Shown: positions 7,877 to 17,656, numbered from the stretch's first letter. The stretch is 64,000 nt of DNA from Streptomyces sp. NBC_01232 (GCF_035989885.1 NZ_CP108518.1:3454501-3518500); one strand, 5' to 3'. The notes: a model not told the origin generated them from the sequence alone. Made by a program: numbers and translations.

Positions 7877-8725
7877 CTAGTCGTCGCCCGAGAGGATCGA
7901 GAAGATGCGCAGCATCTCGACGTAGATCCACACCAGGGTCATGGTGAGGGCGAAGGCCGCCAGCCAGGACTCCTCGCGGGGGGCACCGTAGGTGATGCCG
8001 TCCTCGACCTGCTTGAAGTCGAGGGCGAGGAAGCAGGCGCCGAGGATGACGCCGATGGCGCCGAACAGCAGGCCGAGGCCGCCGCTGCGGAAGCCGAGGC
8101 CGTCACCGCCGCCGAAGACCGCGAACAGGGAGTTCACGAGCATCAGCAGGATGAAGCCGAGCGTCGCCGCCATCACGAAGCCGTAGAAGCGGCGGGTGAC
8201 GCGGATCCAGCGCATCTTGTAGGCGAAGAGCACGGCGGCGAAGACGCACATCGTGCCCATCACGGCCTGCATGACGACGCCGGGGCCGAGGTAGGTGCTG
8301 ACGGCCGCACTGATGACGCCGAGGAAGACACCCTCGAACGCCGCGTACGCCAGGATCAGGGCCGGGACGGGCTTGCTCTTGAAGGACTGGACCATCGCGA
8401 GGACGAACGCGACGAGAGCCGCGCCGATGGCGATGCCGTACGACATTCCGAGGCTGTCCGGGTCGACCGGCAGCAGCACCCAGGAAAGGGTCGCCGTCAC
8501 GATGAGCGTGCCGAGCGTCATGGCCGTACGGCTCACGACGTCGTCCATCGTCATCACATTGGCGCGGGCCGGGGCCTGCGGCATGCCCGTGGTCGGGTCG
8601 GTCGCGTACGGGTTCGTCGCGTACGGGTTGGTCCCGGCCTGCTGCGGCTGCGCGTCAAACCCCGCGTAGCCGCCGTTGTCGCGGCTGAACCCCCGTCGCG
8701 AGAAGACCGGGTTACTGCTCCTCAT
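7877..8725 (-). CDS. Bax inhibitor-1/YccA family membrane protein
   Basis: 282 residues from the ATG at 8725 (GGAGGAG 4 bp upstream). About 65 hydrophilic N-terminal residues contain the short repeat TNPYA-TNPYA; then seven hydrophobic segments run to the C-terminus (e.g. AMTLGTLIVTATLSWVLL, GMSYGIAIGAALVAFVLAM, PALILAYAAFEGVFLGVIS, ESWLAAFALTMTLVWIYVEMLRI). The FEGVFLG and ALDFKQVEDGI segments and the terminal acidic residues are typical of Bax-inhibitor-1/YccA proteins, some of which act as calcium leak channels. The bacterial role is poorly defined. Downstream of bldA on the same strand. Confidence 0.88.
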   Translation of the reverse strand: MRSSNPVFSRRGFSRDNGGYAGFDAQPQQAGTNPYATNPYATDPTTGMPQAPARANVMTMDDVVSRTAMTLGTLIVTATLSWVLLPVDPDSLGMSYGIAIGAALVAFVLAMVQSFKSKPVPALILAYAAFEGVFLGVISAAVSTYLGPGVVMQAVMGTMCVFAAVLFAYKMRWIRVTRRFYGFVMAATLGFILLMLVNSLFAVFGGGDGLGFRSGGLGLLFGAIGVILGACFLALDFKQVEDGITYGAPREESWLAAFALTMTLVWIYVEMLRIFSILSGDD

Positions 8726-8871
8726 CTCACTCCTCCGTGGCCACCGAGCGCGGCCTTGCATCAAGAGTAATGCGCTCGCAAAGAAAGCACCCTACTGCTG
8801 GAGGAGGATCTTAGGAGAAGGCGTGGCGAAGCGCAGGGGATAAAGGGGGGAGCCCCGCGGGAGCTGCGGAG

Positions 8872-8953
8872 TGCCCGGAGCCGGACTTGAACCGGCACGG
8901 CCCGAAGGCCAGCGAGGTTTAAGCTCGCCGTGTCTGCATTCCACCATCCGGGC
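8872..8953 (-). tRNA. bldA: tRNA-Leu (anticodon UAA), the bldA developmental tRNA
   Basis: The minus strand folds as a class II tRNA: acceptor GCCCGGA/TCCGGGC, anticodon stem GCGAG/CTCGC around CTTAAAC (anticodon TAA), an extra arm GGCC-TTC-GGGCC, T arm GCCGGTTCAAGTCCGGC, discriminator A. CCA is not encoded. In Streptomyces this is the only tRNA that reads the rare UUA codon efficiently. It is called bldA because its loss blocks aerial growth and many antibiotics while sparing vegetative growth. The first 45 bases agree with the S. coelicolor bldA sequence as I remember it. Confidence 0.93.
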
Positions 8954-8996
8954 AAGGCGTGGCGGCCCCCGTCAAAAAGCCTTGAACGCTGAGCCG

Positions 8997-9024
8997 AGCC
9001 TATCCGGATCGCTCCCCCTGCCAA
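8997..9024 (-). promoter_or_regulatory. Candidate bldA promoter
   Basis: On the minus strand TTGGCA, a 16-bp spacer, then TAGGCT, ending about 43 bp before the tRNA 5' end. This is a good vegetative-type promoter with the TAGgnT -10 typical of Streptomyces. The flanking 9025-9060 is AT-richer than the surroundings. Confidence 0.5.
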
Positions 9025-9363
9025 CCTGCGAACTTTCCGATGTTGTCTGATTTTATTGGCGCTTGAGGGTTCGTCAGGCCCGAGAATGCACGGTCGGCCC
9101 GTTCTGGACGTCGATCACCACCTGTACGGGAATGACGGGATTTCGATGGCCCCCGCCATCCCCTCGCCATCCCCCGCGCCACCCGCTCCGCCACCCCGGG
9201 CCGTGGCCCGTCGATCAGGCTCCTGTCATACCAGAGGAGGAGACGCACCCGCCCGCCGTCAGACTCCAGTGGGCCGGGAAACAAGCACGGCGGCTGATCC
9301 GCGACGGGGATGCCCGCGGCGAGGATGGAAGTGTCCCCGCACCACAGCCCGAGGAGCCGTCCC
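9025..9363. other. Intergenic leader between bldA and the ABC transporter operon
   Basis: About 340 bp with no credible gene: the open frames lack ribosome binding sites and the Pro/Arg-rich translations are GC artefacts. It must hold the promoter of the ABC operon, but I could not pick one with confidence. Confidence 0.45.
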
Positions 9364-10137
<774 letters not shown>

Positions 10138-10192
10138 TCCGGGCCACTCCCGAAGCCCTCCTCCAGACTTCCAGCCCCAGGAATCACATCCC

Positions 10193-12745
10193 ATGTTCCG
10201 TACCGCCCTGCGCAACGTCCTCGCGCACAAGGCCCGGCTGCTGATGACGGTGCTCGCCGTCACCCTCGGCGTCGCCTTCGTCTCCGGCACCCTCGTCTTC
10301 ACCGACACCCTCAAGAAGTCCCTCTCCGGCCAGTCCGCCAAGAGCTACGAAGGCGTGGCCGTCTCCGTCACCTCGTACGGCCAGGGCCGCAACGAGAACG
10401 GCGAGAAGGAGGGCGAGCCCGGCATCGGCCAGGCCACCCTCGACAAGGTCAGGGCGCTCCCGGGCGTCGACTCCGTCTCCGGGCGCGTGACCGGCTTCGC
10501 CGGTGTGGGCGACGAGAACGGCAAGCTGATCGGCGCCGGCTGGTCCAACCAGGGCGCCAACTACACGCCCGTCAAGGACGGCAAGGACCCGCACTACGCC
10601 TTCATCGCGGGCGCCGGCCCGGCCAAGGCCGACGAGGTCGCGCTCGACAAGGCGACAGCGGAGGCGGGCAAGTACAAGGTCGGCGACAAGGTGCGCGTCG
10701 CCACCAACGGCCCGGTCAAGGAGTACGCCCTCGCCGGTGTCTTCACCACCGAGGACGGCGCCGTCCAGGCCGGCGGCAGCCTGGTGCTCTTCGAGACCAA
10801 GGTCGCCCAGGAGCTCTACCTCAAGCCCGGCTACTTCCTGGAGATGTCGGTCGCGGCCAAGGACGGCACCTCCGCCGACAAGCTGCTCGCCGACATCAAG
10901 CCGCTCGTCGACAGCAAGCACACCAAGGCGCAGACGGGCGCCGAGCTCGCCAAGAAGCAGGCCAAGGACATCGAGGAGGGCCTCGGCCAGATGGGCACCA
11001 TGCTGCTCGTCTTCGCCGGCATCTCCCTCTTCGTCGGCATCTTCCTGATCTACAACACCTTCACCATGCTGGTCACCCAGCGCACCAAGGAGCTGGCCCT
11101 GCTGCGCGCCGTCGGCGCCAACCGCGGTCAGGTCATGCGCTCGGTGCTCGCGGAGGCCCTGGTCGTCGGCGCCCTGTCCGCCGTCGTCGGCCTGATCAGC
11201 GGTGTCGGCCTGGCCGTCGCCATGCGCTCCCTGATCGGCTCCTTCGGCGCCAAGCTCCCGGGCGGCGAGCTCGTGATCGCCCCGGGCACGATCATCGCGG
11301 CCCTGGTCATCGGCATCCTGGTCACGACGGTCGCGGCGCTGCTGCCCGCCTGGCGCACCGGCCGGATCGCCCCGGTCGCCGCCATGGGCAGCGCCCACCT
11401 GCCGGCCACCGCGAAGTCGCTGGTCGTACGCAACGTCCTCGGCTCGATCATCAGCGTCCTCGGCATCGGCCTGGTCCTGCTCGGGGTGTCCACCGGCGGC
11501 GACAACGGCCGCATGACCATCGGCGCGGGCGCGTTCTTCATGCTCATCGGCATGATCGTGCTGCTCCCGCTGCTGTCCAGGCCGGTCATCGGGGCCATCC
11601 GCCCGCTGCTGCAGAAGGTGTTCGGGATCCCCGGCAAGCTGGCCTCCCAGAACGCCGTCCGCAACCCGCGCCGCACCGCCGTCACCGCCGCCTCCCTGGC
11701 GATCGGCCTGACCCTGGTCACCACCCTGTCGGTGCTCGGCATCACCGTGGGCAAGGTCGTCGACCGGATGAGCACCGAGAAGCTCAAGGCCGACTACAAG
11801 GTCTCCATGGCCGGCGGCATGGGCTACCTCGACAGGTCGGTGACCGAGACCCTGGCCAAGACCCCCGGCATCAAGGCGGTCTCCCCGCAGACGGCCGGCT
11901 ACTTCATGGTCGGCGAGGACTTCCGGTCCGCCTCCGGCGTCAACCCGGCCGCGATCGCCCAGCTGCTGAACATCGAGACCGTCAGCGGCTCGGTGGACTC
12001 CCTCGGCAAGGGCGAGGTCCTGGTCGCCGAGAAGACCGCCACGAAGCAGAACCTCACCGTCGGCTCCACTCTCGACGTGCGGTACGAGGACGGCCAGCAG
12101 GGCACCCTCAAGGTCGGCGCGGTCTACAAGGACATGGAGGGCCTGCTCTCCCCGTTCGTCCTCGACGACAAGATCCTCACCCAGCACAGCGAGGAGAGCG
12201 CCGTCTCCGAGGTGTACGTCAACGTCGACGGCGGGGCGTCCAAGGCCGGCCAGCAGAAGGTCGTCGACGCGCTGGGCAAGAACCCGGCCATCAACGTCGC
12301 CACCCAGCAGGACATGCGCAACGAGATGGGCGGCATGATCAACACCATGCTGAACGTCATGTACGGCCTGCTCGGCATGGCGCTGATCATCTCGGTGCTC
12401 GGCGTGGTCAACACCCTGGCGATGTCCGTCTTCGAGCGGACCCAGGAGATCGGCATGCTGCGGGCGATCGGTCTCGACCGGGGCCGGGTCAAGAACATGA
12501 TCCGCCTGGAGGCCGTGGTCATCTCGCTCTTCGGAGCGGCCCTGGGCGTCGCCATCGGCGTCTTCCTCGCCTGGGCGGTCGGCACCACGATGGCGAAGGC
12601 CATGCCGAACTACGAACTGATCCTCCCCTGGGACCGGATCGGCATCTTCCTCCTGCTGGCCGCCGTGGTCGGTGTCCTGGCCGCCATGTGGCCGGCCCGC
12701 AGCGCCGCCCGCCTGAACATGCTCACCGCCATCAAGACGGAGTAG
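10193..12745 (+). CDS. ABC transporter permease, FtsX/MacB family, system 1
   Basis: 850 residues. Layout: N-terminal membrane helix (about 12-36, LLMTVLAVTLGVAFVSGTLVF), a large extracytoplasmic domain (about 40-260), FtsX core helices (about 265-400, LVFAGISLFVGIFLIYNTFTMLVTQRTKELALLRAVGANRGQV), two mid-protein helices (about 410-460), a second extracytoplasmic domain (about 520-715) and a second FtsX core at the C-terminus (GLLGMALIISVLGVVNTLAMSVFERTQEIGMLRAIGLDRG). This two-core 10-helix plan is that of actinobacterial MacB-like permeases that work on lipids, peptides or antibiotics. The substrate is unknown. It forms an operon with the ATPase and is paralogous to 40573-43158. Confidence 0.9.
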   Translation: MFRTALRNVLAHKARLLMTVLAVTLGVAFVSGTLVFTDTLKKSLSGQSAKSYEGVAVSVTSYGQGRNENGEKEGEPGIGQATLDKVRALPGVDSVSGRVTGFAGVGDENGKLIGAGWSNQGANYTPVKDGKDPHYAFIAGAGPAKADEVALDKATAEAGKYKVGDKVRVATNGPVKEYALAGVFTTEDGAVQAGGSLVLFETKVAQELYLKPGYFLEMSVAAKDGTSADKLLADIKPLVDSKHTKAQTGAELAKKQAKDIEEGLGQMGTMLLVFAGISLFVGIFLIYNTFTMLVTQRTKELALLRAVGANRGQVMRSVLAEALVVGALSAVVGLISGVGLAVAMRSLIGSFGAKLPGGELVIAPGTIIAALVIGILVTTVAALLPAWRTGRIAPVAAMGSAHLPATAKSLVVRNVLGSIISVLGIGLVLLGVSTGGDNGRMTIGAGAFFMLIGMIVLLPLLSRPVIGAIRPLLQKVFGIPGKLASQNAVRNPRRTAVTAASLAIGLTLVTTLSVLGITVGKVVDRMSTEKLKADYKVSMAGGMGYLDRSVTETLAKTPGIKAVSPQTAGYFMVGEDFRSASGVNPAAIAQLLNIETVSGSVDSLGKGEVLVAEKTATKQNLTVGSTLDVRYEDGQQGTLKVGAVYKDMEGLLSPFVLDDKILTQHSEESAVSEVYVNVDGGASKAGQQKVVDALGKNPAINVATQQDMRNEMGGMINTMLNVMYGLLGMALIISVLGVVNTLAMSVFERTQEIGMLRAIGLDRGRVKNMIRLEAVVISLFGAALGVAIGVFLAWAVGTTMAKAMPNYELILPWDRIGIFLLLAAVVGVLAAMWPARSAARLNMLTAIKTE

Positions 12746-12760
12746 CGGCGACACGGACAC

Positions 12761-12795
12761 CGGAAGGGCCCCAGGCATCGCCTGGGGCCCTTCCG
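12761..12795. terminator. Bidirectional terminator
   Basis: Perfect 16-bp stem CGGAAGGGCCCCAGGC with a 3-nt loop, between the convergent permease and methyltransferase genes. Confidence 0.85.
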
Positions 12796-12811
12796 CGTTC
12801 CCGTCGCAGTG

Positions 12812-14221
12812 CTAGACCGTTTCTGCTTCCGCGTCCCACGTACGCAGCCGCAGGGGCAGCCGGGCGTCCCCGGACGCCGTGGGCCGCACCGCGAGCACCT
12901 GGTTGACCCCGAGGCGGCCCCGCTCGAAGCCGAGCGCGCAGGCCGCCATGTAGAGCTGCCAGACCCGGGCCCGCCCCGGGGAGGTCAGCCGTACCGCCTC
13001 GGTCCAGTGCTCCTCCAGGCGGGACACCCAGGCCCGCAGGGTCAGCCCGTAGTGCTCGCGCAGCGCCTCCACGTCGCGGACCTCGAAGCCGGCCCGCTCC
13101 AGTTCGCCGACCGTGGAGCCGAGCGGGGAGAGCTCCCCGTCGGGGAAGACGTAGGCGTCGATGAACTCGTCGATCCGGTAGGCCTCTTCGTCGGGCTCCG
13201 GGCGGCGGGCGATCTGGTGGTTCAGCAGCCGTCCGCCGGGGCGCAGCAGGGCGTGCAGGGTGCGGGCGTAGTCCCGGTAGCGGTCGGCCCCGACGTGTTC
13301 GGCCATCCCGATGGAGGAAATGGCCTCGTACGGGCCGTCGCTGACGTCCCGGTAGTCCTGGATCCGGATGTCCACCAGATCGGTCAGTCCCGCGTCGGCG
13401 ACCCGTTTACGGGCGTACACGGCCTGCTCCCGGGAGAGCGTGACGCCGGTGACCCGGACGCCGTACTCGCGGGCGGCGTGCAGCGCCATGGACCCCCAGC
13501 CGCAGCCGACGTCGAGCAGCCGGTCCCCGGGCCGCAGGGCGAGCTTGCGGCAGACCAGGTCCAGCTTGTCGCGCTGGGCCTGTTCCAGGGTGGAGCCGGG
13601 GCTCCAGTAGGCGCAGGAGTACACCATCGAGGGGCCGAGCACCCGCTCGTAGAAGTCGTTGCCGACGTCGTAGTGGTGGCTGACGGCCCGGCGGTCGCGG
13701 ACCTTGCTGTGGCGCGGCCCGGTCCGCCGGGAGGCCGCCTCCTCGGCGGGGGGCGCGGGCGGCGGGAGGGGTCCGGCGAGGGCGATCAGCTCGCGCGCGG
13801 CGGCCCGGTGGGCGGGATCGCGCCACTTCGCCCCCGGCAGCCGGGAGAGCGCGGGCAGACCGGCGCGGCGCACGGCGCCCCCGAGCGCCGCGAACCGTCC
13901 GGGCCCGCCCTGCGCCGTGGAGACGGCGGGGCCGACGGGCGGCAGTTCCCGTTCCCGCTCCCACAGCAGGCCCGCCACCCGGTCCAGCAGGTCGAACAGG
14001 CTGCCCTCGACGGTCAGCTCCCCCGCCACCCAGGCGCGGGCCAGACCCAGCTCGCCGGGCCTCCAGAGCATCCGCCGCACGGCGCGGCGGTCGTGGATCA
14101 CGAGCACGGGACCGTCGGGCGGACCCGCCTCACTGCCGTCCCAGGCACGCACGCGCACCGGCAGCGGGGCACCCATCAGAGTCTCGGCAACAACGGCGAG
14201 CCGCGGCGCGGCGTCGGTCAT
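12812..14221 (-). CDS. Cyclopropane-fatty-acyl-phospholipid synthase family methyltransferase
   Basis: SAM-dependent enzyme of the CFA synthase/mycolic-acid methyltransferase family, acting on unsaturated acyl chains of membrane lipids. 469 residues from the ATG at 14221. The N-terminal 170 residues form the lipid-binding CFA extension (AWVAGELTVEGSLFDLLDRVAGLL); the catalytic half begins at VSHHYDVGNDFYERVLGPSM, with SAM-binding motif LLDVGCGWGSMALHAA (about residue 235), the SIGMAEHVG segment typical of CFA enzymes, and FPDGELSPLG near the active site. Cyclopropanation is the likely reaction, but some actinobacterial homologues methylate instead. Monocistronic between terminators and ndh. 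Confidence 0.88.
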   Translation of the reverse strand: MTDAAPRLAVVAETLMGAPLPVRVRAWDGSEAGPPDGPVLVIHDRRAVRRMLWRPGELGLARAWVAGELTVEGSLFDLLDRVAGLLWERERELPPVGPAVSTAQGGPGRFAALGGAVRRAGLPALSRLPGAKWRDPAHRAAARELIALAGPLPPPAPPAEEAASRRTGPRHSKVRDRRAVSHHYDVGNDFYERVLGPSMVYSCAYWSPGSTLEQAQRDKLDLVCRKLALRPGDRLLDVGCGWGSMALHAAREYGVRVTGVTLSREQAVYARKRVADAGLTDLVDIRIQDYRDVSDGPYEAISSIGMAEHVGADRYRDYARTLHALLRPGGRLLNHQIARRPEPDEEAYRIDEFIDAYVFPDGELSPLGSTVGELERAGFEVRDVEALREHYGLTLRAWVSRLEEHWTEAVRLTSPGRARVWQLYMAACALGFERGRLGVNQVLAVRPTASGDARLPLRLRTWDAEAETV

Positions 14222-14390
14222 GGCGCACCTCCACAAAAGCTCCGACCCCTCCGTCTACCCATCCCGGGCCCCGGGTACGCCGAAGAGGCCGCCCGCACCA
14301 CGGATGGCGGGCGGCCCCTTCGGGGTCGTGCAGGTCGTACAGGTGAAGCCGTTGGACCCGGTGGAGCTCAGGTCCGGCCGGTCACACCGG

Positions 14391-15776
14391 TCAGGAGGCC
14401 TTGGCCTTCTCGGCCGGGGCCGCGGCGGCGGCCGGGGCCGGCGCCGGCTTGGCGGCCTCGTAGAACTCCTCGCGGGGGGTCTCCAGCGCACCGAGGGAGA
14501 CGACCTCGCGCTTGAGGAACATGGCGAGGGTCCAGTCGGCGAAGACGCGGATCTTGCGGTTCCAGGTCGGCATGGCCATGCCGTGGTAGCCACGGTGCAT
14601 GTACCAGGCGAGCCGGCCCTTGAGCTTGATCTTCGTCTTGCCCATGACGATCATCGCAACGCCCTTGTGGAGGCCGAGGCCCGCCACCGCACCCTTGTTG
14701 GAGTGCGAGTACTCGGCCTGCGGGAAGCCCCGCATGCCCGAGATGACGTTGTCGCCGAGGACCTTGGCCTGGCGCAGCGCGTGCTGGGCGTTCGGCGGGC
14801 ACCAGGCGTTCTCGACGCCGGCCTTGCGGGAGGCCATGTCCGGAACCTGGGCGTTGTCGCCGGCGGTCCAGATGTAGTCCGTGCCCGTGACCTGGAGGGT
14901 CGGCTGGGCGTCGACGTGGCCGCGCGGGCCCAGCGGCAGGCCGTAGCGGGCCAGCACCGGGTTCGGCTTGACGCCGGCGGTCCACACGATGGTGTTGGAG
15001 TCGACCTCGAGGCCGTTCTTCAGCACCACGTGGCCGTCCACGCAGGAGTCCATGGAGGTGCTCAGGTAGATCTCGATGCCGCGGGACTCGAGGTGCTCCT
15101 TGCCCCAGGTGCCGAGCTTGGGCCCGACCTCGGGAAGGATCTTGTCGGCCGCGTCGACCAGGATGAAGCGCATGTCCTCGCGCTTGATCGTGGAGTAGTA
15201 CTTCGCGGCGTCGCGGGCCATGTCCTCGACCTCGCCGATGGTCTCCGCACCGGCGAAGCCGCCGCCGACGAAGACGAAGGTGAGGGCCTTGCGGCGGACG
15301 TTCTCGTCCGTCGTGGACTCGGCCTTGTCGAGCTGCTCGAGGACGTGGTTGCGCAGGCCGATGCCCTCTTCGACGCCCTTCATACCGATGCCCTGTTCGG
15401 CGAGGCCGGGGATCGGGAAGGTGCGGGAGACGGCGCCGAGCGCGATCACCAGGTAGTCGAAGGGCAGCTCGTACGCCTCGCCGACGAGCGGCGTGACGAC
15501 GGCGACCTTGCGGTCCTGGTCGATGCTGGTGACCCGGCCGGTGAGGACCTCTGCCTTGGGCAGCACGCGTCGCAGCGGGACGACGACGTGCCGAGGCGAG
15601 ATGCTGCCTGCGGCCACTTCAGGGAGGAAGGGCTGGTAGGTCATGTACGAGCGCGGGTCGACGACCGTGACGGTCGCCTCGCCGTAGCGCATCTTCTTCA
15701 TGATGCGCTTGGCTGCGTACAGGCCTACGTACCCACCTCCTACAACGAGGATCCTGGGACGCTCCGTGGTGCTCAT
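14391..15776 (-). CDS. ndh: Type II NADH dehydrogenase (NAD(P)/FAD-dependent oxidoreductase)
   Basis: Single-subunit NADH:menaquinone oxidoreductase of the respiratory chain, peripheral on the membrane and not proton-pumping. 461 residues from the ATG at 15776. FAD Rossmann motif ILVVGGGYVGLYAAKRI (about residue 10), NADH motif FVFVGGGFAGAETIGEV (about 170), and the FAD-contacting YIWTAGDNAQVPD (about 308). The C-terminal part contains the conserved HSNKGAVAGLGLHKGVAMI and ends in an Ala/Pro/Lys tail. The upstream region carries two sequences close to the Rex operator, so expression probably follows the NADH/NAD+ ratio. Confidence 0.9.
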   Translation of the reverse strand: MSTTERPRILVVGGGYVGLYAAKRIMKKMRYGEATVTVVDPRSYMTYQPFLPEVAAGSISPRHVVVPLRRVLPKAEVLTGRVTSIDQDRKVAVVTPLVGEAYELPFDYLVIALGAVSRTFPIPGLAEQGIGMKGVEEGIGLRNHVLEQLDKAESTTDENVRRKALTFVFVGGGFAGAETIGEVEDMARDAAKYYSTIKREDMRFILVDAADKILPEVGPKLGTWGKEHLESRGIEIYLSTSMDSCVDGHVVLKNGLEVDSNTIVWTAGVKPNPVLARYGLPLGPRGHVDAQPTLQVTGTDYIWTAGDNAQVPDMASRKAGVENAWCPPNAQHALRQAKVLGDNVISGMRGFPQAEYSHSNKGAVAGLGLHKGVAMIVMGKTKIKLKGRLAWYMHRGYHGMAMPTWNRKIRVFADWTLAMFLKREVVSLGALETPREEFYEAAKPAPAPAAAAAPAEKAKAS

Positions 15777-15809
15777 GGAACGAGTATCCAGCACCCAAAG
15801 GGGTGTCGC

Positions 15810-15827
15810 TCGTGAGCCCCTTCACAA
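15810..15827. promoter_or_regulatory. Candidate Rex operator proximal to ndh
   Basis: Read toward ndh: TTGTGAAGGGGCTCACGA. Against the Rex operator TTGTGAA-N4-TTCACAA the first half-site is perfect and the second has two mismatches. It ends 34 bp before the ndh start codon. Confidence 0.6.
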
Positions 15828-16094
15828 GGACTGGGAGACCCTCTGCTACACTCCGCCGCCCACGTGACGGAGGTCATGGTGCGCGACGGGAACCACGAGG
15901 TGTCCGGAGTCGTTGTTCACCCGTCCTGAACTGGCCTCCAAGGCCGAAAGCGGACTGGACCACAGGGGTTCGTCCATACCTCTGACGCGGAACCCGTCGC
16001 CTCCGCGGATCGCACGAACGCGACGGAAAAAGGGCCTGAGGGCCCCCGGAAGGGCCCCAAGGACCCCTCCGCCGACCCAACAGACCCTTTTTCC
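15828..16094. other. Intergenic region between ppx and ndh
   Basis: No convincing gene. It contains a GC-rich, partly self-complementary stretch at about 16036-16070 (GGGCCTGAGGGCCC and GGAAGGGCC words) near the 3' end of the ppx transcript, which may act as its terminator. The AT-richer patch around 16080-16125 holds the distal Rex-like site. Confidence 0.4.
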
Positions 16095-16112
16095 TTGTGA
16101 AGAACTTCACGA
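16095..16112. promoter_or_regulatory. Second candidate Rex operator, distal
   Basis: TTGTGAAGAACTTCACGA matches the Rex consensus with a single mismatch. It lies 319 bp upstream of the ndh ATG and 55 bp beyond the ppx stop codon. Together with the proximal site it brackets the long ndh leader. Confidence 0.6.
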
Positions 16113-16166
16113 ACTTTGTTTGGATCACCGCCCCGAGAGCCCCTCACAGGCTGCTTCGAAGGTCGT

Positions 16167-17108
16167 TCAGGCGATGGACCAAGCGATTCCATCGAGGATG
16201 TCGTGCTCCGACACGACAACCTCGGAAGCGCCGATACGTTCCATGAGCGCCAACAGCACCAGCGCGCCCGCGCCGATCACGTCCACCCGGCCCGGATGCA
16301 TCACCGGGATCGCCGCGCGCTCGGCGTGCGTCTGCGTCAGCATCCGCTCACTGATCCCGCGGACCTGCTCGTAGGAGATCCGGGAGTGGTGGATGGCCGA
16401 CGAGCGGTACTCCGGCAGCCCCAGCGCGATCCCGGCGACCGTGGTCACCGAGCCGGCCAGGCCCACCAGGGTGCGCGCCTCGGACAGCGGGACGCTCTCG
16501 GCGGCCAGGTCCAGCGCCGCCTCGATGTCCGCCCGGATCGCGGCGACCTGCTCCGCGGTCGGCGGGTCCGTGACGACCCCGTCCACCACCAGGTGCCGCT
16601 CGGTCATCCGGACGCAGCCGATGTCCACGGAACGGGCCGCCCGGACGTGCTCCTCGCCGACCACGAACTCGGTGGAGCCACCGCCGATGTCCACCACCAG
16701 GAACGGCCGCTCCAGGTGCTCGTGGGCCGTGAGCTCCTTGGTGGCACCCGTGAAGGAGAACTCCGCCTCCTGGTCACCGGAGATCACCTCGGGCTCGACG
16801 CCCAGGATGTCCAGGACGCCCCGGACGAAGTCCGCCCGGTTCTCGGCGTCCCGGGAGGCGGAGGTCGCCACGAAGCGCACGCGCTCCGCGCCGAACTCCT
16901 TGATGACCCCCGCGTACTCGCGGCAGGCGGCGAAGGTGCGCTCCAGGGCCTCCGGGGCCAGGCGGCCGGTCCGGTCCACGCCCTGGCCGAGCCGGACGAC
17001 GGTCATCCGGCGGTCCAGCTCGACCAGCTCGCCGGTGGCCGGGTCGCAGTCCGCCACGAGCAGCCGGATGGAGTTCGTGCCGCAGTCGACGGCGGCGACC
17101 CGGGTCAC
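16167..17108 (-). CDS. ppx: Exopolyphosphatase/guanosine pentaphosphate phosphatase (Ppx/GppA) family
   Basis: 313 residues from a GTG start at 17108, overlapping the upstream DUF501 stop by 4 bp (GTGA). The actin-like ASKHA fold is shown by VAAVDCGTNSIRLLVAD (phosphate 1, residue 4 onward), FVATSASRDAENR and LVVDIGGGSTEFVVG (phosphate 2, about 140), and LVGLAGSVTTVAGIALGL. It is the short Ppx form without the HD-like C-terminal domain, as is usual in actinobacteria. Substrates are inorganic polyphosphate and possibly pppGpp. Last gene of the eno-divIC-DUF501-ppx operon. Confidence 0.9.
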   Translation of the reverse strand: MTRVAAVDCGTNSIRLLVADCDPATGELVELDRRMTVVRLGQGVDRTGRLAPEALERTFAACREYAGVIKEFGAERVRFVATSASRDAENRADFVRGVLDILGVEPEVISGDQEAEFSFTGATKELTAHEHLERPFLVVDIGGGSTEFVVGEEHVRAARSVDIGCVRMTERHLVVDGVVTDPPTAEQVAAIRADIEAALDLAAESVPLSEARTLVGLAGSVTTVAGIALGLPEYRSSAIHHSRISYEQVRGISERMLTQTHAERAAIPVMHPGRVDVIGAGALVLLALMERIGASEVVVSEHDILDGIAWSIA

Positions 17109-17656
17109 GCCCGCGACTCCCCGTCGTCCGTCTTCTTCTCACCGCACGGCACGACGCAGGCGCCCTTGGCCCACCACTCGGGCAGCATGGCGAGGGCCTC
17201 GTCGCCGAACGGGTTCACCCCGGGGCCGGCGGCCAGGGAGTGGCCGACCAGCACGTGCAGGCACTTGACCCGGTCCGGCATGCCGCCGGCGCTCGGGAAG
17301 CCCTGGAGCACCTCGATGGCGTCGCGCCGCTCGATGTAGTCCTCGTGCGCGGCCTGGTAGGCGGCGGCCAGTTCCTTGTCCTCGGCGAGCCGGGCCTGCA
17401 TCTCCTTCATCACGCCGTTGGCCTCCAGCGTGCCGATCGCGGAGGCCGCGCGCGGGCACGTCAGGTAGTACAGCGTCGGGAAGGGGGTGCCGTCGGGGAG
17501 CCGCGGGGCGGTCTCCACCACGTCCGGCTGCCCGCAGGGGCAGCGGTGCGCGATGGCGCGCAGTCCGCGCGGCGGGCGGCCGAGCTGCTGCTCGAACGCC
17601 TCGATGTCCGCGTCGGTCGGCTCGGTCCGGTCGGTCTGGGGCGGGGGCGTCTGCAT
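17105..17656 (-). CDS. DUF501 domain protein
   Basis: 183 residues from the ATG at 17656. The sequence matches DUF501: PRGLRAIAHRCPCGQPDVVETAPRLPDGTPFPTLYYLTCPRA at residues 29-70, then a helical middle and VKCLHVLVGHSLAAGPGVNPFGDEAL near residue 135. The family occurs in actinobacteria between divIC and ppx, as here. The conserved Cys residues suggest metal binding, but no activity is known to me. Its stop codon overlaps the ppx start, indicating translational coupling. Confidence 0.88.
   Translation of the reverse strand: MQTPPPQTDRTEPTDADIEAFEQQLGRPPRGLRAIAHRCPCGQPDVVETAPRLPDGTPFPTLYYLTCPRAASAIGTLEANGVMKEMQARLAEDKELAAAYQAAHEDYIERRDAIEVLQGFPSAGGMPDRVKCLHVLVGHSLAAGPGVNPFGDEALAMLPEWWAKGACVVPCGEKKTDDGESRA

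Noticed and set aside
9063..9300. Possible small gene in front of the ABC operon
   Set aside because: Pro/Arg-rich translation, no ribosome binding site, and it runs into the ATPase in another frame.
10184..12778. 864-residue minus-strand frame opposite the ABC permease
   Set aside because: Low-complexity Asp/Gly/His/Arg translation typical of a high-GC shadow; the permease strand has full domain structure.
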